NCBI RefSeq assembly: GCF_963924675.1
Contig: NC_089224.1
Coordinates: 68,185,464 to 68,249,463 of the forward strand
Source: Phocoena phocoena
Lineage: Eukaryota; Chordata; Mammalia; Artiodactyla; Phocoenidae
Reading direction: 5' to 3'
Length of the DNA stretch: 64,000 nt
The translations under genes and the position numbers were made by a program. The notes beneath the pieces are model-generated. The model did not search any database. It was given only the letters and a program-made list of their open reading frames with translations, and was not told the origin of the DNA. Below, piece by piece: positions 49,203 through 61,530 of this stretch. Each line of letters begins with the position of its first letter. The first letter of the stretch is position 1.

Positions 49203-49430
49203 TGCACTTTATTTTTTAAAAGGTCCCTTACACTTGCGATTCTTAGTGTGAGGACAGGAACTATTTCACACTTATTTTTATATCCCGCACAACACACAGC
49301 ACATTGTCTTACTCATAGGAGGCACAAAACAAAGTTTATTGAAGGAAAAAAGAAAGCATGTTGCAATATAATTATTTCATGTACATCATGGATTCTGTCA
49401 TACTTCACCAATATTTATACCTGTTATATA

Positions 49431-50428
49431 GTTGACCCTTGAACAATATGGGTTGGAACTGCTCAGGTCCACTTACTGTATATGTATTTTTTTTCAATAA
49501 ATATTTGGACAATTTTAATGGAGATTTGAGACAATTTGATAAACTCTCAGATGAATCATGTAGCCTAGAAATATCAAAGAAATTTAGAAAAAGTTAAGTA
49601 TGTGAAGAATGCATAAAATATATGTAGATATTAGTTGATCCTTACATAGGCATAAGGTGAGTGATATTTAATATAAAACTAATAATGTGTTCGTTTTCTT
49701 ACTGTTTTATAACTTTGCTTTCAGAGAATTACATTACTGTTCACTATGCCTGCCTCTTTCATAATTGGTGAAACTGCACATCAGTCTGTCATCACAGGTA
49801 AGTGATTTTTTAAAAAATGAAGTTTCCAATACTGTATTATGAATATGATTGTAATACTGTATGCCATAAAAATTTTATAATGATTCATTCCTTAGTGTAT
49901 AGGGTAGGCTGTACAATCGATATGTGAAGCAATTGTATTGATTACACTAGGCTACCACATTGCTGCTGCTTTATTATCAATGCATGAATTGTTACACCTG
50001 TAAATAAATATGAATTTCCTTTTCACGTTATCTTTTCATTTTTGTTGTCTAGTGTTAATAATAACCTCTACAGTATTTTATATCATATAAGACAATTTTG
50101 ATATAGGTACTGACAGATGATTCAGCTTGTAAACAGACGATTCAAACTTACTGTAACAATAAATACAATACCGTACTGTAAATGTATTTTTGCTTACTTA
50201 TGGTTTGCTTAATAACATTTTCTTTTCTCTAGCTTACTTTATTGTAAGAATACAGTATATAACACATATAACATACCAACTATGTGTTAACTGTTTATGT
50301 TATCAGTAAGGCTTCTGGTCAACAGTAGGCTATTAGTAGTTAACTTTTGGGGGAGTCAGAAGTCAAACACAGATTTTTAACTGCTTGGGGGTCTGCACCC
50401 CTAACCCCCAAGTTGTTCAAGGCATCAC
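49431..50428. mobile_element. Tigger-type DNA transposon remnant
   Basis: The left end gttgacccttgaacaatatg follows a TA-rich site, and the right end ttgttcaagg at 50413-50422 is its decayed inverted repeat. Internal text gcttactttattgtaagaata and acagtaggctattagtagtt is characteristic of Tigger (pogo/mariner superfamily) elements. No transposase frame is open, so it is a non-autonomous or internally deleted copy. Confidence 0.8.
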
Positions 50429-50659
50429 ATCTCACATTGCCTTCTATGGTGATTGTTGTGGGACCGGACATTGGTCCAATTAGGGCAGATAAGGCAAAGA
50501 GCTGTCTGTTGTTGTTTTCCTGGAAATTTGGAGGAAGGTTGTTTGGTGCTTCCCTCAGTTTAATTTGAGAGAGTATGAAGTCTAGAGCTGTTGCTGCCAT
50601 GTTGTAGCCATAAGGAGAGATATGCTAGAGAATTAAGTCTGTGTGAAGGAGGATGGAGG

Positions 50660-50705
50660 ATGGGGGAGGGAGGGAGAGAGAGAGAGAGGGAGAGAGGAGA
50701 GGAAC
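50660..50705. repeat. (GA)n tract
   Basis: gggagggagggagagagaga-type purine run, about 240 bases right of the Tigger remnant. Confidence 0.85.
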
Positions 50706-52139
50706 AACCGGGTGCTGTAGACATTGACGGAACCTGCAACCAAGCTGTGCCAGAGCCAGTGAGATTATGTTTTTGGTTTTGTGAGACAGTATATTCTCTC
50801 CTTTGGCTTAAAAAGTTTGAACTGATTTTCTGCCACTTTCAACTCATAGTCTTTACTTACACATGCCCTAAACTCAAATTACATTTTCTTCATTTCACAG
50901 CATATTATAGTATTATACACACTATGGCAATTTTAATGCTGCACTGGGGGGAGATGAGGGAGTCTGAGTCGGAGGTTTAGGGTATATAATGTAACATTAA
51001 TTCATCTAATATTTACTGAGTCCCTATTATATTCCATTGCACAAAGAATTCTGAAAAACAAACCAAACTTATAAAAGCAATTAGAAAAACTGCTTTTCTT
51101 AGATGTTTTTATTCTCCGATTAGGGCTAGATTTTTGTTATAAATATAATCAATGGTTTTGCATTTCATAAGGAAGAGTCTTCTGTAAACGGTAGGTTCCT
51201 TCATTTATACGCAATATTAAAAATGATCCCTTTAGAAATATGCAGAGAGGAATTTTTGACATTTATAGTTTCCCAAATAATTTTATACATTCAAATAATA
51301 CTATAAGAATTCCTCAGAACTCTTTTTTTTTCCTTTAAAAACATCATTATTTTATCATTTAATTTGAGTTTCAGTTAGCCTTTAATTTCCATATCCGAAG
51401 GGGCTCTAATTGTGTAGCTTTTCTAAGGATGGTAATATTTGGCTTTCTGCTGGGGTAGAGTCCAACCTTGACGTGGCTTCTAGAAGCATGGACTCTACAG
51501 GCATGCAGTAGCTGTTATAGTATATTGACTATCATGTCATTAGCTGGAGCCAGCATTTTCCCAACTTTGGAACCATGATTGCTCAAGCCACTTGAGTTGT
51601 GCATTGGTATCCTTGAGGAAAACCAACCTTTCTCTGTGATCTCAAGAATTAACACCTAAGTAGTATTCACTTAATCCTCTAGGTCTCAGTCATTGATGTG
51701 GCATGATGGATATGTGTAAAATATACTCTTTTAGTTCAAGGCAGAAAATTAACAACTAATTCCCCAAAATGTGTGCCATCAGGTCAATGATTCCCTACCC
51801 TAGTTTGGTTTTTATCAACCTAGAGTCCCAGGATACTAAGGAGGATTATTCAACAAATTAAAAAACATATTCCTTAAGCTATTTCTGACATTTCACAAAG
51901 GCTAACAGAATCTGTCCAACTTGAGATAGATTGCATGGGCTGCATGAAATGTTAGATCTGCTTTTGTTTTGAATTATGTTAACTCAACATACTGATACTA
52001 GACAGTTCATGTTGATCAGCAAAATTTGATTGGTAGTTAATTTGGTCTTTAATGAAAAATAGGGAAATAATTTATTCAACAAAAATTTATGTCAAGCATC
52101 TATCTTATCTTCTTGATGGATAAAATGTTTTAAAACTTA

Positions 52140-52290
52140 AGATCTTAGCAGTCCTTGAGAGTAAGGAAGTATGGAGCCAGTGATAGTATGTGACCTTCCA
52201 TCTTATAGATGGAGAAACCAAGCCAAAGAGGTGGAATGCCTTTCCCAAGGTGCCACTGGCTAGTGGCTAAGCTGGAACAGGAGTCTATAG
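52140..52290 (-). mobile_element. MIR fragment
   Basis: Reverse MIR: atagatggagaaaccaagcc, gccactggctagtggctaag. Confidence 0.6.
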
Positions 52291-53959
52291 ATATTGGTTC
52301 TATCTGGTGCTTATTCTTTGATATTAAACATAGGAAAATATCTATGTTAGGGCAGAAATGTAGACAGAGTAAGATCAGGTCGATAGTATTTGCTTTGAGC
52401 TTGCTGTGGCATAAGGTTATCTCTGCTCAGGCGCTATGTGCTTCTAAGGGTCAGCAGTATGAGCGGGTGGAGACAGCTACTTACATGGTACTGAAAGCTT
52501 TCCAGCCAGGAAAAATATCTTCCTGCACCAGCCTGGCATAAAACCAAATTCAAGTTGAAGCACAATCCTCTCGTTTTGAAGTTTTCCTTTCTTCATTAAA
52601 ATTCAAGTGAAATATATGCCTTTTCCCAGATTTCTCCAAATTTAATTGCTGTTCTACAAAGTAGAGGTAGCTTCTCCCTAGCTTAGTTTTCCTTTCTACA
52701 AACTTTTGCCTTTTCTATACTTGAACTTTTCTAAGAAAATCTCAAGGGTGCTAATGGCGATGATATATCTGGGTAGTGAGATATGAGTATTTTTTTTAAA
52801 TAGTCAAATCTTGAAAAATGAACATATATCAGTTTTACAAAAGTAATAAAGTAGCTACTTAAAAATACAGACTTCTTTAAAACAAATAATGTTAAAGAAA
52901 TCACATAACCTCTGCATTGTTATCAACATGTGTCACTTCAGCCTTAGTCTTAAGTGCATTTTATTATATTCATATAACTTACAATTTGATATGTAGTATA
53001 TATGATAATATGCTATTTGCCAGCCATGCTAGGGAAATGTTATAATAACACTATGAAAACTAATCCTACTCCTAGAGGTGATGGAGAGAAAGAAGATTAG
53101 TATAAATTGCATATGGACAAGATAATATCTGTTTCATACACTGTTACATCCACAGAGCCTGGCAGAGTGCCTGTCATAATATAGATTTCCAATAAATATT
53201 GGCTGAATGAACAAACAGAAGAAAATGTATAGGGACTAGTACCATATTCTCATAAAAATCGGCTCAGTGAGGTTTGGGCCATTTCTCTGTTGCCAGTAAA
53301 TGCAGAAGTGATACTCACAGACATAACTACTGCTACACAGATAATTTTCGGGAGCCAAGGGTGCTCCTTTGGTGGGTATGCAATCCTGTGTTCCCACTTA
53401 AGAAGTGGAAAAATCAAGATCATTATGATTTGCCATCTATCAACGCTTCCTACTCAGGAGCAAACAGTTTTAAAAGAAATCCATTTATCCCATCTCAGAT
53501 TTTTGGTGTGTGTGTTTTTTTCCCTAAAGCATAACGAGCTTGTCAGAGTTTCCATGGTGAACATGGGGCACCATGGAAACTGATAGATTTAGCTACACGA
53601 AAAGAATAAATAAAATAGGCAGGCATTTATTTCACTATGCAATGACAACTTCTCTGCCAGATAGGAGAAGAAAGTGGCTTCTCATTTAACCCGCCTGACC
53701 TTCACTCTCCATGTCTCTTGAAAGTGTGAGTTATTCTCACTGGATCGTTTTACTGACTTATGTTGATTGGATTGTTCTTCTCCTTGAGGTCCATTAGTCT
53801 CACTTTGGTTTTTCTTCAGGGTAGATCTGTATGTCACTGGCAACTGTTGAAAAACCATGTACAATGTGAAAGTTGTAGATGACAACCCACAATGTGGTGA
53901 CCAAATGAGTCATGGCAAAATTGAATGGAAATTCTTCACAGTCTACCGTGATGAGACAA

Positions 53960-54120
53960 TGAGTGAGAATAACTGGAATTAAAACCCAGGTCTATCCTAT
54001 ACTAATTGGATAGGCAAGCCAACTGCCCTGAACCTCAGTTTCCCCATCTCTGAAATGGTTAAAATACATCCTCTTCCTACTTTATAGGGTTGTTGTGAGG
54101 TTCAAAATGAGATAGTAAAA
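53960..54120 (+). mobile_element. MIR SINE
   Basis: Forward MIR: cctcagtttccccatctctg, tagggttgttgtgaggttca. Confidence 0.7.
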
Positions 54121-54529
54121 GAGAAAGTTTTTTAAACAGTCAGGTTCTGTCTAGCAGGAGAGATTGACCAGCTGCAGGTATAGTTACACTGATAAGGTGA
54201 TCAAAATGTCAAAACTGGTCATGCTATGGTCCTGTTCCTTGCTTCACACAATTAGAGGTTCAGTTTCTACTGGTCCCATCCAGTTGTTGTTGAGTTTGAG
54301 ATCATGTGGCTCCATCTGAAGAAGGGAAGAATGTGATCTTAAGAAATGAAACTTTTCAACTTTTCTGCATGTTTGAAAATTTTCACAATAAAATGTTAGA
54401 AAACGAAATAAATGAAACAAAACTCTTCCTTAAATTCTAGTCCCAGGGAATTGCTCACCATTAGCACACACCTGCTATTCTCCTCTCTTTCATCACTAAA
54501 ATATAGACAATAGAGTCATCTCTTGAAAT

Positions 54530-54960
54530 CCAGCATTTATATGTTTATTGAGCAGCTCCTACTGGTCAGACGCTGTGTTAAGGGGGTACAGAGAAAGAAG
54601 GGAAGGAAGAAAACATGGTCCTTAAGGAAACAGCAATCTTCTCAGGGAGACAGACTGATAAGGAATACTTATAGCAACCCCACAGACTCAGGAGGAGCAC
54701 TTAACACCTGAGAGAGAGAGGAGGTGTAAAGATTTCCTGGAGGTGGGCGGGAGTGCACAATTAAGATGAGGGATTTAGCCAGGGGAGAGTGGGCAGTAAA
54801 ATGAGGCAGGCGCAGTATAAAGTGGTATAAGGGCGCTGCAGGCAGAGAGATCGTGAGCAAAGCAGATGCATGGTATGTGGGATACTGGAAAAAGAGCCTG
54901 AAGAAGCAGCCAGGGCTTCAGGAAGCGTCCATGACAAGGAGAGTCTCTTTTCTTCGGTAG
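54530..54960 (-). mobile_element. L2 fragment
   Basis: Reverse L2-type text: ttattgagcagctcctactg, gatgcatggtatgtgggata. Weak in the middle. Confidence 0.5.
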
Positions 54961-55766
54961 GAAGTGATACGTAGGGGTAGGGCACTGAAAAGTGCATACC
55001 ACCGTTGGATTTCCTTTAGAGAAACTGAGTTGGTGAGGGTTGAAAGGAGTCATTATTGGCAGGGAACAGTGATTCTAGAAAATAGCAGTGAAATGCACAT
55101 TGAATAATAATCTCTACGGCTCTTTCAGTTCTAATATTGCATGAATTTAAAACGGGCTACAGAAAGAGCTGATGAATATGAACAGGTATTTCCTTGAGAC
55201 TTTGGAGGCACAATAAGCACCACTTGTCACATACTTTGCCCTGGTCAGAATAATTAAACTAAACCAGAGGCTGGCTTGCGGTGTGCTTGAGCTGTGTTTC
55301 AAAGGTAAATATAAAAGCTCTGCACTCCTTTCTTCCTCCAAACCTCAGTAGCCTCCAGAACGTTTCCCTAGAGATAACAGGATGGGAGTCAAAATTGCAG
55401 GAGGACTGGGAATTTAAAGGAGTCTCCACCCCTGAGGGTGGAGGACAGGTGAGAATAGTTGGGAAGCCAAGATTTCTTGACGTGTGGCTGAGCTGAGGGT
55501 ACTGGATCCTGAGCGAGGCGCCTACACCTTGGCTGGGAGTGGAAGTGAAATTGTGCCCTGCTTGGAAGAGCTAACACTTACCTGAGAAGTGCTAATGCCA
55601 TGTCACCTGGAGGCCCGTGGCCATATCTTCTGTTTAAGAAGATCAGCTTTATTCAAAGCTACACAATGACTAGTCATTCCATAAGGCCACATGAAACAAT
55701 GTCAATAAACATCAAAACACAATTCCCCAGCAATTCCACTACCTCAACAGAATGACTGCCATTGTT
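54961..55766. other. No gene seen
   Basis: Unique sequence to the SINE near GDA. Confidence 0.55.
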
Positions 55767-55780
55767 TGGTACACTTTTTT

Positions 55781-55986
55781 TTTTTTTTTTTTTTGCGTTA
55801 CGCGGGCCTCTCACTGTTGTGGTCTCTCCCGCTGTGGAACACAGGCTCCGGACGCGCAGGCTCAGCGGCCATGGCTCACGGGCCCAGCCGCTCCGCGGCA
55901 TGTGGGATCCTCCTGGACCGGGACACGAACCCGTGTCCCCTGCATCGGCAGGCGGACTCTCAACCACCGCGCCACCAGGGAAGCCC
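55781..55986 (-). mobile_element. CHR SINE near GDA
   Basis: TSD tggtacactttttt at 55767-55780 and 55987-56000. The body is close to the family consensus and contains intact A and B boxes. It is the repeat of this family nearest the GDA promoter, about 2.3 kb upstream of the start codon. Confidence 0.95.
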
Positions 55987-56044
55987 TGGTACACTTTTTT
56001 AATTCTAGCCATTATGCCCTAGGCTTTTCCTGATTTTAACCATA

Positions 56045-56260
56045 GCATAAATGGCGTTAAAAAAAAATTGACATTTTATTATACGTAATTCCTACAAGGT
56101 TACATATATCCCGTATTGTTTTCAATAACTGCATAATATTCTACTAAGTAAATAGATTCTTATTCACTAAACTAGACTCAATTGTTGGACATTTAGGTGG
56201 CTTTCATTAAAAAATATATTAGCTGTATTTATGTTAGGAAACCAATATATGTTTTAGAAA
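56045..56260 (-). mobile_element. Ancient L1M fragment
   Basis: The text cataatattctactaagtaa and ttgttggacatttaggtggc is a degenerate reverse copy of the L1 ORF2 C-terminus; compare the young copy near 12865-12960. Confidence 0.65.
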
Positions 56261-56789
56261 TACTTAATTGATTCCTCTTTTACAGTGACAGCCAGACATT
56301 TTCTTCACTTTTCTTTCTGAGGTTTGTGTATATATAAGCCTAGATCAAGAGGATGTTTTCAGTGTTCTGTCTCTTGCGACTGCAAGCAGGGAGTGTGGTC
56401 TGCATAATCAGAAGTAAGCAACAGGGAGAAAGGGCTGATGTCTCCCAGAGGCAAGTGCAAAGCTCTCAGCTTCCTAATCTCAGGGCTTCCTAATCTGAGT
56501 TCTTGGCAGGTGATCAACCAGCTTGGTGTGCCTGGGACTGAGGAGTTTCCTGCATTGTGAGAATTTCGGTGTTACAGCAAGGAAAGTCCCCATGCGTTGG
56601 TCACCCTGCACCTTGGTAAGGGGGAGGTGAAGGTACTGAGAAGGGAATGGATCATTTATATAAGCTACCCCTGTGTCATAAAAGCAGCATTTCAGAGAAA
56701 GCTTGCTTATGCACGGCAATGTGAAACCCTTATCCTTTAGGTAGGAGCCCAAATCGATATTTATCTCAGGTTACTGCTCTGCTCCCAGA

Positions 56790-57150
56790 AGAACCATTCA
56801 TTCATTCATTCATTCAATATGTATGAAACACCAGGCACTGTTCTAGGTATAAGACTCCTGTTCTTGTGGTGCTTCTGTTACTCTGTGTGTGTGTATACTG
56901 GGGGAAGGGAAGCGGAAATAAATGGAAAAGCATAAAATAAATGAGAGTGGATATGATAAATGCAATAGCAGAAACAAAATAGTCTAATGCGATAGAAACT
57001 GCCAGGGATGGGGATGTGCTATTAGCTTGGTGTTGGAGGGAGGTTACTCCGAAGAGCTGACACTTGAGGCAAACCAGTGATCAGAAGAGCCAGTCATGTG
57101 AGTATCCACAGGAGGCACTAGGGGCAGAAGGAGCGGCGTGCGCAAAGGCC
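56790..57150 (-). mobile_element. L2 fragment with (ATTC)n start
   Basis: A short (attc)n run at 56795-56816, then caccaggcactgttctaggt, and gcgtgcgcaaaggccctgag near 57135, the typical reverse L2 order. Confidence 0.6.
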
Positions 57151-57839
57151 CTGAGTGGAAACCAGTTATTCTTCCTGGAGGAACTTAGTAAAGTACTTTG
57201 TGCACATACTGTAGGGAAGGAATGCTGACCTAGAATCAATCTTAGCAACCACCCAGTCCCAGTTCCATTTTCACAAACAAGGATAAGGATGCTGAGTCCC
57301 ACCTGCATTGACCATAGTCTCTTGATTCCTAATCCAGGACTCTTTCCACGAAGCCATGCCACACTGCCATTTTTAGCTACTTGGCTTGAGTACTTAATTT
57401 TCTCCCCCTGTACAACTGGAAATAAATCAAAGAGATTCATTTATTTTAGGTATGAGAAAAACTGGAATTGGAGTTGTTAGTGGGTGGACACAAGGCCCAA
57501 AACATTGGCCTCAGGTGAAGAGAGGAACTTTGGGGTCGAGATTAGCCTCCACTGGTGGGGCCCCCATAATTCTGTAAGACATGCTTTCAGAACATGAGGT
57601 TAGGACAAATTCTTCAGCCCGCAGAAAATGAAAATGAAACTGGTTGGTAAAGTAGGCAGCCCTAACAGACCTGTCACCCTGGCACTGAACTCGTGCCCGT
57701 TCAGACCTTGTGGTTACTACAGGTTGAAAAGTTCCAGGGTTTGGCCACAAATAGCCCTAAGAGTTTAAAGGGCAGAGAAAGCAGATAGATGCAACTCTGG
57801 GCGTGCCAACTAAAGGAAGGTGGAGGAAGTTGGGGCCCG
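57151..57839. other. GDA-proximal upstream sequence
   Basis: Mostly unique, with a possible MIR trace at 57225-57370. No coding frame is supported. Distal promoter elements could lie here but cannot be named. Confidence 0.5.
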
Positions 57840-58257
57840 CGGCAAAAGCGAATTTAATGACCACTTAAAGGTACAGGGATGGAATCCTGAATCCTCCACC
57901 TCCTTCCTTCATCTCCCGCCCCCTGGGTGGGTGACAACAGCCAAGGGTTAAAAGAACCGCAGCGTGAACGGTGATTTTGGAAACTCAAAGAGTTAACGTA
58001 TCAAAAACTAAATCAGGGGAGGAGAGACTGGAGCCAACTCACGGGAGAAAAAATCCTATTGGCATCGAGGAGGCAGGGAGCCAGCCCCTGGGCGCGGTCT
58101 GCAGGGGGCAGGCGATCGCGCGGGGAAGCGGGGGCAGGACGAGGCCGGCGCTGGTGCCGGCTCGGCAGCTGCCCGCAGCCGCAGGGAGTCCTCGCCGCGC
58201 CTTCGCCTGGTGCGCCCTCCTTGGGCCGCGGACTCCGCACTGCGCTCCACCGCTGAC
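57840..58257 (+). promoter_or_regulatory. GDA: CpG-rich promoter and 5'UTR of GDA
   Basis: GC content and CpG density rise sharply from about 57830 and are densest at 58080-58500, spanning the GDA start codon. This is the only large CpG-rich block outside L1 sequence. Visible elements include an Sp1-type GC box cccgccccc at 57915-57923, an inverted CCAAT box (attgg) at 58058-58062, and a weak TTAAAA near 57949 that might act as a poor TATA box. No canonical TATA box is seen, which fits a dispersed CpG-island promoter. The exact transcription start cannot be read from sequence. The palindrome-like aactcaaagagtt near 57979-57991 resembles a nuclear-receptor or HNF-type site, but that is only suggestive. 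Confidence 0.75.
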
Positions 58258-58380
58258 ATGTGTGCCGCCCGGATGCCGCCCCTGGCGCACATCTTCCGAG
58301 GGACGTTCGTCCACTCCACCTGGACCTGCCCCATGGAGGTGCTGCGGGATCACCTCCTTGGTGTGAGCGACAGCGGCAAA
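58258..58380 (+). CDS. GDA: Guanine deaminase (cypin), first coding exon, 41 codons, partial gene
   Basis: The exon encodes 41 residues beginning MCAARMPPLAHIF and ending HLLGVSDSGK, which I recognise as the N-terminus of mammalian guanine deaminase. It stops exactly at a GT donor (gtaagc from 58381), so lysine 41 is the last residue before intron 1. The family enzyme is a cytosolic zinc amidohydrolase of about 450 residues that converts guanine and water to xanthine and ammonia in purine breakdown; in neurons the protein (cypin) also binds PSD-95 and promotes dendrite branching. The metal-binding and catalytic residues are in later exons outside the window. The ATG at 58258 is chosen because it matches the family start and has a purine (g) at -3; an in-frame GTG at 58210 is not a plausible eukaryotic start. 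No frameshift or stop is present in the exon. Residue 5 is Arg; I recall Gln in human. Confidence 0.95.
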
Positions 58381-58790
58381 GTAAGCGGGTGCGGGGTCTT
58401 GCGCACCCTGACGGGCGGGCGGACAGGTGGAAGGAAGCTCGCCGCGTGAGCCGCGGAGCCCGGAGTTAGCTCCGTGTGGAGCGGGCGCCGCGGCGCTGGA
58501 GTTGAACTTGAGCGTTTTGGCTTTGGGAGAACGCCGGGAGAGCCCTGGCACTGGGTTCGTGGGCTGGACTGGGAGTAAAGTGTTCCCAGGTGCTGGGAGC
58601 CATGGAGTACGCACACCCACGATTGGTTCGACAGCCGTGCAGGCTGTGGTGGCAGGGAGCGAGGCTGTGCCCTGCCAAATCTTAAGAGATCATTAATAAA
58701 CTAGCACCGCGCTTCATTCATTTTTGTATCTCAGGAGCCTGACACAGTGCCTGGCACCACCTAGGCGCTCCGTAAATTTGATTGAATTTA

Positions 58791-60237
58791 TTGTGAAAGA
58801 AATAACAGAAGGGTCATTTGATCAGTGTTGCTGAGCCCTTTCAGTGCATTGGAATAAGTAAAGAACTGATTTCATTCACCTGATCATTCAGCAAACAATA
58901 CATGAATGATTCAGACTAGACAACTTGTAATACTAGTAATACTAGAAAGGATAGTCTGAGATAAATTACCCACCCAACCCCATCCCCCAGCCATTTGCAT
59001 CAAAGCAAGCAGTTCCATTTTAAGGTTCAAAATGTCTTCTATGAGAGTATCTTTCACACTTACATTTCCAAAATCAGGATTTCTGCAAACGACATAGGTA
59101 ACTTGACTGTTCCATACACACCACTGGTAACTGTATTGGCAGTGGCCTGGCCAGTTTCAGTGAAAGCCATTCCATTTTTAGGAGAAAAATTAAAGATAGA
59201 GATGGGTTATTTTTGAGCTTTTCCCCAACTACCGGTTTGGTTAGCATAAGTACACATATTTGGAACTTGCCAGCTTGAAGATACTATTCCTGACTAAAGA
59301 TGCTTCCGAGTCAGTGACAGTTTTGAATCGTGACTCTTACATTTGGGGATAACTAAACCCTGTTTTCTTTTGGTGCTTAAAAATCTATACTCCCTGTGTA
59401 TATTCGGGGAGCCTGCTGTTGTGTTTCCAAGGTGATGAAACTCTCAGAGCTCTCCTAAATGGGGAGACTCCAATAAACCCTGAGACTGATGAATTGTTGC
59501 CTTGGGTACTTGACCCTCAAGTTTCAGGGATGCCTTAGGCTTGGGACAAGTCCCAAGAAGCAAAGGAAGAGAGACTGCTAAACCAGGGAAAGATTAGAGG
59601 TATTTGCTTAATCACAAGGAACTGTTCAAAAATTAGGTTTCTTTTTACAATTAAAATTTTCATTTCCAAAATTTGAATTGGTAGGATAACAGGTGAGAGA
59701 ATTGACTAGGGGACTGTCTTTAACCAGTGGAGAGGAAGAAGAAAAAGAAGTAATTTATCTAAAAATTTACCTTTTCTGGGGGTTGTACAGAAGAAGAATA
59801 AAAGAGTGTCCTGAACATGAAATTAGTAGTTGAGTCAGGGAGTCTGTTCATAACTAAGGAGCATATTGAAATTATAAATTTAGAAAAATGCCATTCCCCC
59901 ACAAGACAAAATGAACTAGGAATCGGATACAAAGGTGAGTTAATCAACTGAATTAGATTTACAGTATACAGTGTCCTAATCAGTGAAATGGTAACTGTTT
60001 TATTGCTCTCCTCCTAAGTGCAAGGCGGTTGATCCCTGACTGTGTGTAAAGTGTGGACATGTCATATATATTTTAAGACTTGATTTCTTTCATTTTGAAA
60101 ATGGGACTGCCTCACCTTTAGAGTTACTGGGATAAATATATTATTCATTTAAAAATTTTCAAGGTTCTTACAGAAAATTATATTCCCATGAAGTAAATAA
60201 ATATGCAGTTGATCTTTATATTTTTACTGAGCTCCCA
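58791..60237. other. GDA: GDA intron 1, unique stretch
   Basis: No repeat or exon recognised between the L2 tail and the MER20-like element. Confidence 0.6.
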
Positions 60238-60425
60238 AAGCTGTTCTCAAACCTTGGGATGAATCAGAAACATCTGGGGTGTTTGTTAAAATGCCAGTTC
60301 CTGGGTGTCATCTTCAGAGAATCTGAATCTGTAGGCCTGGAGTAGGTCCTAGGAAGTGGCATTCCAACAAAGGTCCCAGGAGATTCGGACACAGGTAGTG
60401 GATGGATTACATTTTGGGTAACCTC
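60238..60425 (+). mobile_element. GDA: MER20-like hAT DNA transposon in GDA intron 1
   Basis: Starts ctgttctcaaaccttgggat and contains gagaatctgaatctgtaggc and ggtcccaggagattcgg. The terminal inverted repeats have decayed. Confidence 0.65.
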
Positions 60426-60954
60426 AGTATATAGGCTGTGTGATGCAACCAGTTATGTGGGGTCTTGGGTGCTCAGTTCTCCGTTTCAAGCCCTGGACTG
60501 GGGTAGCATCTCAGAGAGACAGGACATGATTTCCTCTGTCCTCCCTCTCCCTTCTAGACCTAATCTTTCATTTCATGTAGGCCCAGAGAATGGTAATGAT
60601 TAACTGCTTTTAGTTCATTAATTAAAACTCATTCAAAATTAGGTTAATTAAAAAAAAAATTCTCTAGTCAATATTGGGCATTTTGAATTCAGAGTTAGTT
60701 TTTCTACTCAAGTGGCGTGTAGCTTTTTGAAAGAAAAACTCCAGCATGTGTAATTCATTTGCAGATAGATAATTAATTGTGAGACATTGTGTGCTCAAAT
60801 ATTACTAAATTATCTGATTCTTCCAGCAGGGTCAAGTTGACTTTAAAGATAGGTAAAGATGTCTTGGGTCTTTTAAGCACACTTAGCTGAAAGCAACAGC
60901 AAGGAAGAGAATCGTTTTGGAAGTAGTGCCCTGGGGTAGCAGGAGCAAGTCCTG

Positions 60955-61130
60955 TGGAGACCTAAGTTCAAGTCAGGTCTCCACCACCTACATGTTCAAA
61001 GTCCATGGGTGAGACCTTAACCTCTCTGAGCCTCAGTTTCCTCCCTTGTAGAATCAGATACTTTTGCTAAGTATTAAATGAGATAATGTATGAAAATGCC
61101 TGTCGCTTAGTGGATACGTAACACATACCA
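60955..61130 (+). mobile_element. GDA: MIR SINE in GDA intron 1
   Basis: Forward MIR: gaccttaacctctctgagcc, tcagtttcctcccttgtaga, taaatgagataatgtatgaa. Confidence 0.75.
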
Positions 61131-61530
61131 TGTTCATTTTGTCCCCTTCCTTCCCTCTGTGCCTAGCAAATCCTTAACCTCTTGCTCACTGTAGCATTTT
61201 TGCATATTTCCGCATGGTGGCACCCATGCAGGCCAACAGGTAGAGAAGGAAGCCATGGCCTGGGATGAAATATGTAGGAGGTGGGGGAGGTCACTGGGCC
61301 TCTGGTGTGCAGCCTCACTGCTCATGCCATCGACCCTCTGGGACACAAAGATGCATCTAGGAAGAAAGATCTAAACAGCATTTGCTGCCAGTTCACTAGC
61401 ACATCATTTTCAGTGTCTCTTTTAGTCTTCAGTGTGATTATTTTGTCTTAAAGTTAGGAAAGTTGAGACTTGAAAAATCATGCATCCAGAGATGGATTTT
61501 GAATTAACATGGCCAAAGCCCATATTCTCT

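Larger units (their letters stand above)
50429..53959. other. No gene seen
   Basis: Largely unique sequence with a (GA)n tract, a MIR and an L2 tail. Frames at 50340-50600, 52209-52541 and 53274-53583 are not supported; the first overlaps the Tigger end and the second a MIR. Confidence 0.55.

Noticed and set aside
50340..50600. 86-codon - strand frame beginning MAATALDFI
   Set aside because: It runs into the end of the Tigger remnant, so part is transposon sequence; no independent support.
1..57800. A second host gene upstream of GDA (for example an exon of a neighbouring chromosome 9-type gene)
   Set aside because: No frame outside repeats showed a recognisable protein with splice sites. 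Small or noncoding exons could still be missed without a search.
58210..58257. Upstream extension of the GDA frame to 58210
   Set aside because: The first codon is GTG; the ATG at 58258 matches the family start.
58039..58620. A 193-codon frame on the - strand opposite GDA exon 1
   Set aside because: It is a GC-rich shadow of the CpG island; composition (Pro, Arg, Ala, Ser) is as expected for antisense of such sequence and no domain is recognisable.
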